64,000 bases of DNA from Pseudomonas tritici (GTDB lineage: Bacteria > Pseudomonadota > Gammaproteobacteria > Pseudomonadales > Pseudomonadaceae). Positions within the stretch are counted from its first letter, which is position 1. The number at the start of each line of letters is the position of its first letter. This document shows positions 53,890 through 62,763 of this stretch, piece by piece. The DNA is taken from positions 1,178,001-1,242,000 of the forward strand of contig NZ_CP077084.1 in the NCBI RefSeq assembly GCF_014268275.3, given 5' to 3'. The notes beneath the pieces are model-generated. The model had not been told where the DNA came from. It worked only from the letters and a program-made list of their open reading frames with translations, and did no database searches. The position numbers and the translations under genes are program-made.

Positions 53890-54603
53890 TCACTGCATCT
53901 GCACTTCGATCACGCCATCGGCACTCATGGTGACTTGGCTGGTGCCGGCTTCTACTTCCGGTGTCGGTGCCGAATCGGCCATCGCTGCCTTCATCATCAT
54001 GCCGCCACGGGCATAAGGCATTGGGTAACCGTTGGTGTTGAAGTTCAGGTTGACGATCTTGTAGCCCTTGCCGCCCAACGCATCGGTGGCCAGTTGCGCG
54101 CGTGCCTTGAAGGCGGCAACCGCATCCTTGAGCAGCGCATCTTCACTGGACTTGCGCGTGGCGTCGGCGATGGCGAAGTCCATGTTGTCCATCTTCAGGG
54201 TGGTCAGCAGTTCGCCGGTGAGCTTGGACAGCGCCGGGAAGTCCGCGCTTTCCAGGCGCAGTTCGGCACGCTCACGCCAGCCAGTGATCTTCTGGTTCTT
54301 GTTGTCGTAGATCGGGTAGCTGTTGCGGCTGCCTTGGCGCAGGGTCACGGCTTTGACTTCGCGGGCCTGGCCGAGGGCCTTGTTCATCGTTTCAGTGATT
54401 TCGGCGGCGAGCTTGGCCGGGTCGCTGTTCTGGGATTCGGTGTACAGCGTGACGATCATCTTGTCGCGAGCCACTTCCTGGCTGGCCTCGGCGCGCAGGG
54501 AAATCTGGTTGTAATGCAGCTCATCGGCGGCCAGGGCCGGAAGGCTGGCCAGGGCGCTGACGCTGAGCGTGATAACGGCTGCACTGCGAGTGAAACGAGA
54601 CAT
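53890..54603 (-). CDS. SIMPL-domain periplasmic protein (DUF541)
   Basis: 237 residues; signal peptide MSRFTRSAAVITLSVSALASLPALA, then a SIMPL/DUF541 domain (ISLRAEASQEVARDKMIVTLYTESQ...) with the usual GSRNSYPIYDNKNQKITGWRERAEL. Family members (E. coli YggE) influence oxidative-stress tolerance, but the mechanism is unknown. AAGGAGC ribosome site. Divergent from roxS. Confidence 0.88.
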   Translation of the reverse strand: MSRFTRSAAVITLSVSALASLPALAADELHYNQISLRAEASQEVARDKMIVTLYTESQNSDPAKLAAEITETMNKALGQAREVKAVTLRQGSRNSYPIYDNKNQKITGWRERAELRLESADFPALSKLTGELLTTLKMDNMDFAIADATRKSSEDALLKDAVAAFKARAQLATDALGGKGYKIVNLNFNTNGYPMPYARGGMMMKAAMADSAPTPEVEAGTSQVTMSADGVIEVQMQ

Positions 54604-54808
54604 GAAAGCTCCTTGGAATGTTCGTGTTCGGTAAGACTGTAGACGATGGCGTTGGGTTCTTCGGGTTTACACATTAGCTACAAGTTGCGGCGACGCCGAC
54701 GAACGGTCATTTGCCCGGCCTGCGGCAAAGAGCCACACGCGCCGTGCCAGCCTGCCGGCTTCGTTTATACTCCTGCCGATCCGCCTGCAGCGCTCACCGG
54801 GAGAGCTC

Positions 54809-56071
54809 ATGCTCGCCGCCGTAAAACTGACTTCCGCCACCCGCCAGAACCTCTGGCGCCTGACGTTCATCCGTACCCTGGTACTGGCCGCACAGGCCGG
54901 CTCTGTCGGGCTCGCCTATTGGTTCGACCTGTTGCCGCTGCCATGGCTGCAATTGGGCGTGACCCTGGGTTTCTCCATCGTGCTCTGTGTGTTTACCGCC
55001 ATCCGGTTGCGCACCACGTGGCCGGTGACCGAGCTGGAATACGCCCTGCAATTGGCGTGCGACCTGTTTATCCACAGTGTGTTGCTGTATTTCTCCGGTG
55101 GTTCCACCAATCCGTTTGTTTCTTATTACCTGGTGCCACTGACCATCGCCGCCGTGACCCTGCCGTGGCGCTATTCGGTGGTGCTGTCGGGCATCGCGTT
55201 GACGCTGTACACCTTGCTGTTGGCGCGCTTCTATCCGCTGCAAACGTTCCCGATCGCGCGGGAAAACCTGCAGATCTACGGGATGTGGCTGAGCTTTGCG
55301 CTGTCCGCTGCGGTCATTACGTTCTTCGCTGCCCGCATGGCCGAAGAACTGCGCCGCCAGGAAGAACTGCGCGCCATTCGCCGTGAAGAAGGCTTGCGCG
55401 ACCAGCAGTTGTTGGCCGTTGCCACCCAGGCAGCCGGCGCCGCCCATGAGCTGGGCACACCCTTGGCCACCATGAGCGTGCTGCTCAACGAAATGACCCA
55501 GGACCATCACGACCCGGCGTTGCAAGAAGATCTCGGCGTGCTGCGTGAGCAGGTCAAGCAGTGCAAGCAGACCCTTCAGCAGTTGGTACGCGCCGCCGAA
55601 GCCAATCGCCGCCTGGCGGTGGAGATGCAGGACGTGACCCAGTGGCTCGACGAAGCCCTGAACCGCTGGCACCTGATGCGCCCCGAAGCCAGTTACCGTT
55701 TTCATCTGCTGGGGCAGGGCAGCGTGCCGCGCATGGCGCCGCCACCGGATTTGACCCAGGCCCTGCTCAACCTGCTGAACAACGCCGCTGACGCCTGCCC
55801 CGAAGGCCTGGGCGTACAGTTGGACTGGGATGCCGAAAACGTGACTATCAGCATTCGTGACCACGGCGCGGGTGTGCCGCTGGCGATTGCCGAGCAGATC
55901 GGTAAACCGTTCTTTACCACCAAGGGCAAAGGCTTCGGCCTCGGCCTGTTTTTGAGCAAGGCCAGCGTGACCCGCGCGGGCGGCTCAGTGAAACTCTATA
56001 GTCATGAGGAAGGCGGTACGCTCACCGAGCTGCGCCTGCCCCGTGTCGCACGAGGAGATATCGATGAGTGA
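54809..56071 (+). CDS. roxS: Redox-sensing histidine kinase RoxS (RegB/PrrB family)
   Basis: 420-residue membrane sensor kinase. Six N-terminal helices (residues about 20-185) carry the quinone-binding motif SGGSTNPF; the H-box AAGAAHELGTPLA has phospho-His213; Cys252 in QVKQCKQTL corresponds to the RegB redox-box cysteine; the ATP-binding lid (NLLNNAADA, DHGAGVP, GKGFGLGLFLSKA) follows. In Pseudomonas RoxSR controls terminal oxidases and cyanide tolerance. ATG at 54809 with GGGAGAG. Its end overlaps the roxR start by eight bases. Confidence 0.93.
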   Translation: MLAAVKLTSATRQNLWRLTFIRTLVLAAQAGSVGLAYWFDLLPLPWLQLGVTLGFSIVLCVFTAIRLRTTWPVTELEYALQLACDLFIHSVLLYFSGGSTNPFVSYYLVPLTIAAVTLPWRYSVVLSGIALTLYTLLLARFYPLQTFPIARENLQIYGMWLSFALSAAVITFFAARMAEELRRQEELRAIRREEGLRDQQLLAVATQAAGAAHELGTPLATMSVLLNEMTQDHHDPALQEDLGVLREQVKQCKQTLQQLVRAAEANRRLAVEMQDVTQWLDEALNRWHLMRPEASYRFHLLGQGSVPRMAPPPDLTQALLNLLNNAADACPEGLGVQLDWDAENVTISIRDHGAGVPLAIAEQIGKPFFTTKGKGFGLGLFLSKASVTRAGGSVKLYSHEEGGTLTELRLPRVARGDIDE

Positions 56072-56624
56072 CGAGATCCAAGTCGAAGGCGAAGAACTGC
56101 CGCACCTGTTGCTGGTAGATGACGACGCCACGTTTACCCGCGTGATGGCGCGTGCCATGAGCCGTCGTGGTTTCCGCGTCAGCACCGCAGGTTCCGCCGA
56201 AGAGGGCCTGACCATCGCCCAGGCCGACCTGCCGGACTACGCTGCGCTCGACCTGAAAATGGACGGCGACTCCGGCCTGGTGCTGTTGCCCAGGTTGCTG
56301 GAACTCGACCCGGAAATGCGTGTGGTGATCCTCACCGGTTACTCCAGCATTGCCACTGCGGTCGAAGCCATCAAGCGCGGCGCGTGCAACTACCTGTGCA
56401 AGCCGGCAGACGCCGACGACGTTCTGGCCGCCTTGCTGTCCGAGCACGCTGACCTCGACACCCTGGTGCCGGAAAACCCGATGTCGGTGGACCGCTTGCA
56501 GTGGGAGCACATCCAGCGCGTGCTGACCGAGCACGAAGGCAATATATCCGCCACTGCCCGCGCCCTGGGCATGCATCGCCGCACCTTGCAGCGTAAGTTG
56601 CAGAAGCGCCCGGTACGTCGCTGA
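56064..56624 (+). CDS. roxR: Response regulator RoxR (RegA/PrrA family)
   Basis: 186 residues: receiver domain with LLVDDDATF acidic pocket, phospho-Asp63 (ALDLKMDG), Thr in VILTGYSS and Lys in LCKPAD. A proline-containing linker leads to the Fis-type helix-turn-helix GNISATARALGMHRRTLQRKLQKRPVRR, almost invariant in RegA proteins. GAGGAG ribosome site. Co-transcribed with roxS; a long palindrome follows. Confidence 0.95.
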   Translation: MSDEIQVEGEELPHLLLVDDDATFTRVMARAMSRRGFRVSTAGSAEEGLTIAQADLPDYAALDLKMDGDSGLVLLPRLLELDPEMRVVILTGYSSIATAVEAIKRGACNYLCKPADADDVLAALLSEHADLDTLVPENPMSVDRLQWEHIQRVLTEHEGNISATARALGMHRRTLQRKLQKRPVRR

Positions 56625-56653
56625 ACCTAAGCTGAACAGTCTGCTTCAGGCCG

Positions 56654-56699
56654 CACAGGCGTATGAACCGATCACCTATGATCGGTTCATACGCCTGTG
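56654..56699. repeat. Perfect 20-bp inverted repeat after roxR
   Basis: Arms 56654-56673 and 56680-56699 (CACAGGCGTATGAACC... and its exact inverse) with a six-base spacer ACCTAT. No T run follows on either strand. Could be a terminator variant, an mRNA 3'-end structure or a protein site. Not of either REP class seen in the window. Confidence 0.85.
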
Positions 56700-56724
56700 A
56701 CCTAATCCCTACCGAGCCTGAACG

Positions 56725-58449
56725 ATGAATCAGAACGCTGAGTACTCCGCGGTCAACGACGCGGTGCGTGGGCAATTTTTACGGCGGGTGTGGGGGCTGA
56801 TCACGCCTTATTGGCGCAGCGAAGAGAAGGGCAAGGCCTGGCTGCTGCTGTTGGTGGTACTGGGGCTTTCGCTGTTCAGCGTCGCTGTGTCGGTATGGTT
56901 CAACAGTTGGAACCGCGACTTCTACAACGCCCTGGAGCACAAGGACTACGACGCCTTCACCCATCTACTGATGTACTTCAGCGTGATTGCGGTGGTGGCA
57001 ATCGTGACCGGTGTGTTCACCTCCTATTTGCAACAGATGCTCACCATCCGCTGGCGCCGCTGGCTGACGGAAACCTACTTTGCCCAATGGTTGAGCCACA
57101 AGAATTACTACCACCTGGAATACGGCGGCTACACCGATAACCCCGACCAGCGTATCTCCGAAGACCTCAACGCTTTTACCAGCAGCACCCTCAACTTGGG
57201 GCTGGGTTTTATCAGCAACCTGGTGAGCCTGGTGTCGTTCTCGGTGATTCTGTGGGGCGTGTCCGGCAGTATCGAAGTGTGGGGCATCACCATTCCCGGC
57301 TACATGTTCTGGGCGGCGCTGGTTTATGCGGTGGTCGGCAGTTGGTTGACCCACTTGATTGGTCGAAAACTGATCGGCCTGAGCAACCGTCAACAACGGT
57401 TTGAGGCCGACTTGCGTTTCAGCCTGGTGCGGGTGCGCGAAAACGCGGAAAGCATCGCGCTGATCAATGGCGAGCGCAACGAACACCAGCAATTGAGTGC
57501 GCGTTTCGGGCGGGTGTGGAGCAATTTCTGGAGCATCATGCAGCTCAAGAAGCGCCTGAATTTCTTTACCAGTGGTTACTCCCAGATCGCGATTATCTTT
57601 CCCTTTGTGGTCGCGGCGCCGCGTTATTTTTCCGGCAAAATCGAACTGGGCGTACTGATGCAGGTGGCCCAGGCGTTTGGCAGTGTGCAGGGCAGCCTCA
57701 GCTGGTTTGTCGACGCCTATACGATGCTGGCCAGTTGGCGCGCCACCTGTGATCGTCTGCTGAGTTTCGACCAGGCCATGCACGACAACGAAAACCGCAC
57801 CATGGGCATTGGCTTGCAACATCAAGGCGGGGATTTGCAGGTCAAGGACCTGAGCCTGGACCTCGCAGACGGCCGCCATCTGCTGCAGAGCGCCGACCTG
57901 GTCGTCGCCGAAGGTGAGCGCGTGATGCTCAGCGGTCGTTCCGGCAGCGGCAAGTCGACCTTGCTGCGGGCTATGGGCAACCTGTGGCCCAACGGCCACG
58001 GTAATATTCGCCTGCCGGCCGAGCGCTCTTTGTTCCTGCCGCAAAAACCGTACTTGCCGATTGGCACGCTGAAGGCGGTGTTGAGTTATCCACAGGACGA
58101 CAGCGCCTACCCGGCAGAACGTTATGCACAGGTCCTCGAGACGTGCCGTTTACCCCATCTGGTGGGTCGTCTGGACGAAGCCAACCACTGGCAGCGCATG
58201 CTCTCCCCGGGCGAGCAGCAGCGCCTGGCCTTCGCCCGTGCGTTGTTGTATGCGCCGCAATGGCTGTACATGGACGAAGCGACGTCGGCTATGGATGAAG
58301 AGGATGAGGCAACGCTGTACCAAACGTTGATTGATGAGCTGCCGGGGCTGAGCATTGTCAGCGTGGGGCATCGCAGCAGCCTCAAGCGTTTCCACGGGCG
58401 GCATGTGCGGATCGAAAGCGGGCGCTTGCAAGAACAACCATTGGCGTAA
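56725..58449 (+). CDS. SbmA/BacA-like ABC transporter (fused membrane and ATPase domains)
   Basis: 574 residues. ABC_membrane_2 domain (about residues 20-330, six helices; NSWNRDFYNALEHKDYDAF is the family hallmark), then an ATPase domain with Walker A SGRSGSGKST, signature MLSPGEQQRLAFARAL and Walker B WLYMDEATSAMDEE. Relatives (E. coli YddA, M. tuberculosis Rv1819c, BacA) move peptides or cobalamin; the substrate here is unknown. Starts 25 bases after the long palindrome, same strand as roxSR. Confidence 0.88.
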   Translation: MNQNAEYSAVNDAVRGQFLRRVWGLITPYWRSEEKGKAWLLLLVVLGLSLFSVAVSVWFNSWNRDFYNALEHKDYDAFTHLLMYFSVIAVVAIVTGVFTSYLQQMLTIRWRRWLTETYFAQWLSHKNYYHLEYGGYTDNPDQRISEDLNAFTSSTLNLGLGFISNLVSLVSFSVILWGVSGSIEVWGITIPGYMFWAALVYAVVGSWLTHLIGRKLIGLSNRQQRFEADLRFSLVRVRENAESIALINGERNEHQQLSARFGRVWSNFWSIMQLKKRLNFFTSGYSQIAIIFPFVVAAPRYFSGKIELGVLMQVAQAFGSVQGSLSWFVDAYTMLASWRATCDRLLSFDQAMHDNENRTMGIGLQHQGGDLQVKDLSLDLADGRHLLQSADLVVAEGERVMLSGRSGSGKSTLLRAMGNLWPNGHGNIRLPAERSLFLPQKPYLPIGTLKAVLSYPQDDSAYPAERYAQVLETCRLPHLVGRLDEANHWQRMLSPGEQQRLAFARALLYAPQWLYMDEATSAMDEEDEATLYQTLIDELPGLSIVSVGHRSSLKRFHGRHVRIESGRLQEQPLA

Positions 58450-58465
58450 GGTCTTGCACTGTTCA

Positions 58466-58723
58466 GGTGGGAGCTGGCTTGCCTGCGATAGCCATAAGTA
58501 TCTACACATCTTGAGGGAGCCCTCTGCGTAGCAGCTGTCGAGCCCCGGCGAGGCTGCGTCAGCGGTGTGTCAGACAGCCCGCAAACGCAGCCTCGCCGGG
58601 GCTCGACAGCTGCTACGCAATTTCACTTTGAAGATGTGTAGATACCTATGCTGCGATAGCGGTGTGTCTGCCAGCGGATGTGCCCACTGACCCACCGCTA
58701 TCGCAGGCAAGCCAGCTTCCACA
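58466..58723. repeat. REP pair interrupted by an insertion
   Basis: Left arm GGTGGGAGCTGGCTTGCCTGCGATAGC (58467-58492) and right arm (CCGCTATCGCAGGCAAGCCAGCTTCCACA, ending 58723) form a normal GGGAGC REP pair once 58493-58660 is removed; the inserted part and its duplicated target are described separately. Confidence 0.85.
58493..58650. mobile_element. 158-bp MITE-like palindromic element with 10-bp target duplication
   Basis: Terminal inverted repeats CATAAGTATCTACACATCTT (58493-58512) and AAGATGTGTAGATACCTATG (58631-58650), 19 of 20 matching. The element is flanked on both sides by CTGCGATAGC (58483-58492 and 58651-58660), an exact direct repeat as expected of a duplicated target. Inside is a second, perfect 35-bp inverted repeat (58525-58559 and 58585-58619, core TCGAGCCCCGGCGAGGCTG). 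It encodes no protein, so any movement would need a transposase supplied elsewhere. Confidence 0.75.
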
Positions 58724-58751
58724 TTTGATTGATGTTGTTTGTGAGACTCAC

Positions 58752-58793
58752 AAAAAAGCCCGGCTGATCATCGATCAGCCGGGCTTTTTATTG
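58752..58793. terminator. Bidirectional terminator upstream of yhcB
   Basis: AAAAAAGCCCGGCTGATC / GATCAGCCGGGCTTTTT with a short AT loop. Ends yhcB on the minus strand and plus-strand transcription from the ABC gene. Confidence 0.92.
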
Positions 58794-58805
58794 TTTGAAG
58801 ACGAG

Positions 58806-59243
58806 TTACTTCTTCAGACCGTAATGCTCATCCAGCATGCCAGGGGCGTTCGGCGTTTTTGGCGCGTAGTCCCGTGGAGGCTCCTGGTTTTCCCGCGGCG
58901 GGGTCAGGCGCTCCCGTGGCGCTTGCGGTGCATCGGAATGCAACGCGGCCAGCAGACGCTGACGGGTAATATCGTCGAGAGCCAGGCGGTTGGCACCATC
59001 GGCGAGGTGGTCCTGTACTTCCTGGTAGCTCTGGGTGAGCTTCTTGACCAAGGTCGCGGTGCTGTTGAAGTGGGTAACCACCTCATTCTGATAACTGTCA
59101 AAACGTTCCTGAATGTCATCCAACTGACGCTGCGTGCGGTTAGGCGCGGCATTCGGCAGCAGGCGAGCAACCAGGAATCCAATGGCGACACCGGCAACCA
59201 GGGCAAGAGTCGGCAACAACCAAACTAAGAGCGAGTGTTCCAC
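58806..59243 (-). CDS. zapG: YhcB/ZapG family membrane-anchored coiled-coil protein
   Basis: 145 residues (DUF1043). One N-terminal membrane helix (LLVWLLPTLALVAGVAIGFLVARLL), a coiled coil (RTQRQLDDIQERFDSYQNEVVTHFNSTATLVKKLTQSY) and a proline-rich C-terminal tail. In E. coli the homologue links cell division and envelope synthesis. GTG start with GAGGAAGG upstream. Confidence 0.9.
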   Translation of the reverse strand: MEHSLLVWLLPTLALVAGVAIGFLVARLLPNAAPNRTQRQLDDIQERFDSYQNEVVTHFNSTATLVKKLTQSYQEVQDHLADGANRLALDDITRQRLLAALHSDAPQAPRERLTPPRENQEPPRDYAPKTPNAPGMLDEHYGLKK

Positions 59244-59390
59244 GAGTCCTTCCTCTATAAACGGCTTTGCTTTACGTTAACGGCTCAAACCTGCGCTGTA
59301 TACCGCGATTAAGCTCGCAATGATGCCATGCACAGACTTTTAGCTAGACGAGTCGACCCATTGAGAGGTCACGGAGTTCATCTCTTGCTC

Positions 59391-60020
59391 ATGCGTGAAA
59401 CCCCCGTTTTGATCGATGGCCCGGTAGGCCAATTGGAAGCCCTGTACCTGGATCACCCCGAGCCGCGTGGCTTGGCGCTGATCTGCCACCCTAACCCGGT
59501 GCAGGGCGGGACCATGCTTAATAAAGTTGTGTCGACCCTGCAGCGCACTGCCCGCGATGCTGGATTGATTACTTTGCGTTTCAATTACCGTGGTGTCGGC
59601 GCAAGTGCCGGCACCCACGACATGAGCACCGGTGAAGTGGACGATGCCGAAGCGGCTGCCAACTGGCTGCGGGAAAAACACCCCGAGCTGCCGATCACCT
59701 TGCTTGGTTTTTCCTTCGGTGGCTACGTCGCTGCCAGCCTCGGCGGTCGCCTGGAAGCCAAGGGCGAAAAACTGTCACATCTGTTCATGGTGGCCGCTGC
59801 GGTGATGCGCTTGAGCGACAACGACCTGCTGCCCCAGGGATGCCCATTGACCCTGATCCAGCCTGAAACCGACGAAGTGGTCGACCCACAACTCGTCTAC
59901 GACTGGTCTGCCGCCCTGAAACGCCCCCATGAGCTGCTGAAAGTGGCAGAATGCGGACACTTTTTTCATGGCAAGCTCACCGATCTCAAGGATCTGGTCC
60001 TGCCGCGCCTCTCGAATTGA
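59391..60020 (+). CDS. Alpha/beta hydrolase, serine esterase type
   Basis: 209 residues, soluble. HPNPVQGGTMLNKVV oxyanion region, RFNYRGVGAS, the nucleophile elbow GFSFGGYVA, and the catalytic acid and His near PETDEVVDPQ and CGHFFHG. Natural substrate unknown. The ATG at 59391 (MRETPVLIDGPVG) lacks a strong ribosome site; a start 21 codons upstream is possible but its extra residues (MHRLLARRVDP...) do not look like family sequence. 24 bases before trpS, probably co-transcribed. Confidence 0.82.
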   Translation: MRETPVLIDGPVGQLEALYLDHPEPRGLALICHPNPVQGGTMLNKVVSTLQRTARDAGLITLRFNYRGVGASAGTHDMSTGEVDDAEAAANWLREKHPELPITLLGFSFGGYVAASLGGRLEAKGEKLSHLFMVAAAVMRLSDNDLLPQGCPLTLIQPETDEVVDPQLVYDWSAALKRPHELLKVAECGHFFHGKLTDLKDLVLPRLSN

Positions 60021-60044
60021 TAGCAGTCTGATAAGCGATAACCC

Positions 60045-61400
60045 ATGACGACTCGTACCCGTATTCTCACCGGCATCACCACCACCGGCACGCCGCACCT
60101 GGGCAACTACGCCGGTGCAATCCGCCCGGCGATCCTTGCCAGCCAGGACGCCAATGCCGATTCCTTCTACTTCCTGGCCGACTACCACGCCCTGATCAAA
60201 TGCGATGACCCGCAGCGCATCCAGCGTTCGCGTATGGAAATCGCCGCGACCTGGCTGGCCGGTGGCCTGGATGTAAACCGGGTGACGTTCTATCGCCAGT
60301 CCGACATCCCGGAAATCCCCGAGCTGACGTGGCTGCTGACCTGCGTGGCCGCCAAGGGCCTGCTCAACCGCGCCCACGCCTACAAGGCCTCGGTGGACAA
60401 GAACGTGGAAACCGGCGAAGACCCGGACGCCGGCATCACCATGGGCCTGTACAGCTACCCGGTGCTGATGGCGGCGGACATCCTGATGTTCAATGCGCAC
60501 AAGGTGCCGGTCGGCCGTGACCAGATCCAGCACGTGGAAATGGCCCGCGACATCGGCCAGCGCTTCAACCACCTGTTTGGCAACGGCAAAGAATTCTTCA
60601 CCATGCCTGAGGCGTTGATCGAAGAAAGCGTCGCCACCTTGCCGGGCCTGGACGGCCGCAAGATGTCGAAAAGCTACGACAACACCATCCCGTTGTTCAC
60701 CAGCGCCAAGGACATGAAAGACGCCATCTCGCGGATCGTCACCGACTCCCGCGCGCCAGGCGAAGCCAAGGATCCGGACAATTCGCACCTGTTCACCTTG
60801 TATCAGGCGTTTGCCAGCAAGGCCCAGGAAGAGGAATTCCGTGCCGAGCTGCAGCAAGGCCTGGGCTGGGGCGAGGCGAAAAGCCGTCTGTTCCAGCTGC
60901 TGGATGGCCAGTTGGGCGAAGCGCGCGAGCGCTACCACGCGCTGATGTCGCGCCCATCGGACATGGAAGACCTGCTGCTGGTCGGCGCCAAAAAGGCCCG
61001 TGCCGTGGCAGCGCCGTTCCTCGCCGAGCTGCGTGAAGCCGTTGGCCTGCGTTCGTTTGTCGAGCAAGCTGCGGCGCCGGTCGCTGCGAAGAAGAAAGCC
61101 GCAAAAGCCGCGCGCTTCGTGAGCTTTCGCGAAGACGACGGCAGCTTCCGCTTCCGCCTGTTGGCCGCCGATGGCGAGCAATTATTGCTTTCGCGTCATT
61201 TTGCCGACGGTAAAGCCGCAGGTGCCGTGACCAAGCAACTGCAAAACGGTGACGCGCTGGATGTGCGCCCTGAGGCCCTGAGCTTCAGCGTATGGCTGGA
61301 CGGTAGCGTGGTGGCGGACAGCGCCGAGTTCGCCGACGAAGCGTCCCGCGATGCCGCCATCGCCGCGCTGCGCGTCGCGTTGACCCCCCTCGAGGATTAA
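60045..61400 (+). CDS. trpS: Tryptophanyl-tRNA synthetase with C-terminal extension
   Basis: Class I synthetase charging tRNA-Trp. 451 residues, about 110 more than compact bacterial TrpRS. HIGH-like motif TPHLGNY (16-22) and KMSKS at 206-210 (RKMSKSYDN). After an Ala/Lys linker (PVAAKKKAAKAA) comes a small domain FVSFREDDGSFRFRLLAADGEQLL...AVTKQLQNG, resembling the YegP/DUF1508 fold; this fusion is usual in pseudomonads, role unknown. Confidence 0.95.
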   Translation: MTTRTRILTGITTTGTPHLGNYAGAIRPAILASQDANADSFYFLADYHALIKCDDPQRIQRSRMEIAATWLAGGLDVNRVTFYRQSDIPEIPELTWLLTCVAAKGLLNRAHAYKASVDKNVETGEDPDAGITMGLYSYPVLMAADILMFNAHKVPVGRDQIQHVEMARDIGQRFNHLFGNGKEFFTMPEALIEESVATLPGLDGRKMSKSYDNTIPLFTSAKDMKDAISRIVTDSRAPGEAKDPDNSHLFTLYQAFASKAQEEEFRAELQQGLGWGEAKSRLFQLLDGQLGEARERYHALMSRPSDMEDLLLVGAKKARAVAAPFLAELREAVGLRSFVEQAAAPVAAKKKAAKAARFVSFREDDGSFRFRLLAADGEQLLLSRHFADGKAAGAVTKQLQNGDALDVRPEALSFSVWLDGSVVADSAEFADEASRDAAIAALRVALTPLED

Positions 61401-61428
61401 CCCGACCAAGGGTTGATTGCCATTATCC

Positions 61429-61459
61429 AGGGCCGTCGTTACAGTGACGGCCCGTTTTT
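61429..61459 (+). terminator. Terminator of trpS
   Basis: GGGCCGTC / GACGGCCC with loop GTTACAGT, then GTTTTTG, between the trpS stop and the zapE ATG (61480). Confidence 0.85.
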
Positions 61460-61479
61460 GTTGCCTTGCTAACGAAATT

Positions 61480-62574
61480 ATGACGCCCCTAGAACGATAT
61501 CAAGCTGATTTGAAACGCCCTGAGTTCTTCCATGACGCGGCCCAGGAAACGGCAGTGCGTCATTTGCAGCGCCTGTACGACGACCTGGTCGCGGCCTCGC
61601 AAAGCAAGCCAGGGATGTTCAGCAAGCTGTTTGGCAAAAAAGACCACACGCCGGTCAAGGGCCTGTATTTCTGGGGCGGCGTGGGCCGTGGCAAGACCTA
61701 CCTGGTGGATACGTTCTTCGAAGCGCTGCCGTTCAAGGAAAAGGTGCGGACGCACTTCCACCGCTTCATGAAGCGTGTGCACGAAGAGATGAAGACCCTG
61801 CCGGGCGAGAAAAACCCGTTGACCATCATCGCCAAGCGTTTCTCTGACGAGGCGCGGGTGATTTGCTTCGATGAATTTTTCGTCTCCGACATCACTGATG
61901 CCATGATCCTTGGCACGCTGATGGAAGAACTGTTCAAGAATGGCGTGACGCTGGTCGCCACCTCGAACATCGTGCCTGACGGTTTGTACAAGGACGGCCT
62001 GCAACGCGCACGCTTCCTGCCGGCCATCGCGTTGATCAAGCAGAACACCGAGATCGTCAACGTCGACAGCGGCGTCGACTACCGCCTGCGCCACCTGGAG
62101 CAAGCGGAGCTGTTCCACTTCCCGCTGAACGAAGCGGCCCATGAAAGCCTGAAAAAAAGCTTCCGTGCGCTGACGCCGGAATGCACCCAGGCGGTGGAAA
62201 ACGACAAGCTGATGATCGAGAACCGCGAAATCATCGCGCTGCGTACCTGCGATGATGTGGCTTGGTTCGAGTTCCGCCAACTGTGCGACGGCCCGCGCAG
62301 CCAGAACGACTACATCGAACTGGGCAAGATCTTCCACGCGGTGATCTTGAGCGGCGTGGAGCAGATGAGCGTGACCACCGACGACATTGCGCGACGCTTT
62401 ATCAACATGGTCGACGAGTTCTACGACCGTAACGTCAAGCTGATCATTTCGGCGGAAGTCGAGCTGAAGGATCTGTACACCGGTGGACGTTTGAACTTCG
62501 AGTTCCAGCGCACGCTGAGTCGTTTGTTGGAAATGCAGTCCCACGAGTTCCTGTCGCGCGGTCACAAACCGTAA
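61480..62574 (+). CDS. zapE: Cell division ATPase ZapE (AFG1 family)
   Basis: 364-residue AAA-like ATPase linked in E. coli to Z-ring stability under low oxygen or heat; mitochondrial AFG1 is a relative. Walker A GGVGRGKT at residues 66-73, Walker B VICFDEFFVSD, sensor-1 LVATSN, arginine RARFLPAI. ATG at 61480 (MTPLERYQADLKRPEF) is the family start; the ribosome site is weak (AACGAAATT). Own terminator follows. Confidence 0.94.
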   Translation: MTPLERYQADLKRPEFFHDAAQETAVRHLQRLYDDLVAASQSKPGMFSKLFGKKDHTPVKGLYFWGGVGRGKTYLVDTFFEALPFKEKVRTHFHRFMKRVHEEMKTLPGEKNPLTIIAKRFSDEARVICFDEFFVSDITDAMILGTLMEELFKNGVTLVATSNIVPDGLYKDGLQRARFLPAIALIKQNTEIVNVDSGVDYRLRHLEQAELFHFPLNEAAHESLKKSFRALTPECTQAVENDKLMIENREIIALRTCDDVAWFEFRQLCDGPRSQNDYIELGKIFHAVILSGVEQMSVTTDDIARRFINMVDEFYDRNVKLIISAEVELKDLYTGGRLNFEFQRTLSRLLEMQSHEFLSRGHKP

Positions 62575-62590
62575 ACGAGAGTTCGAAATG

Positions 62591-62622
62591 AAAAAGGCCC
62601 GCAGCGATGCGGGCCTTTTTTC
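62591..62622 (+). terminator. Terminator of zapE
   Basis: AAAAAGGCCCGCA / TGCGGGCCTTTTT with a short GCGA loop and a T run. Confidence 0.93.
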
Positions 62623-62651
62623 ATGCGATCTTCTGAGCAATGCAGATCAAC

Positions 62652-62741
62652 TGTGGGAGCCGGGCTTGCCCGCGATGGCGGCGTGTCAGTCACTTATTTA
62701 CTGACGGATGTACCGCTATCGCAGGCAAGCCAGCTCCCACA
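62652..62741. repeat. REP pair
   Basis: TGTGGGAGCCGGGCTTGCCCGCG and the inverse GGCAAGCCAGCTCCCACA, about 50 bases apart, between convergent zapE and the GlxA-type gene. The two arms differ at a few positions. Confidence 0.82.
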
Positions 62742-62763
62742 TTAGCGTTGTGTTTGTCTTGGC

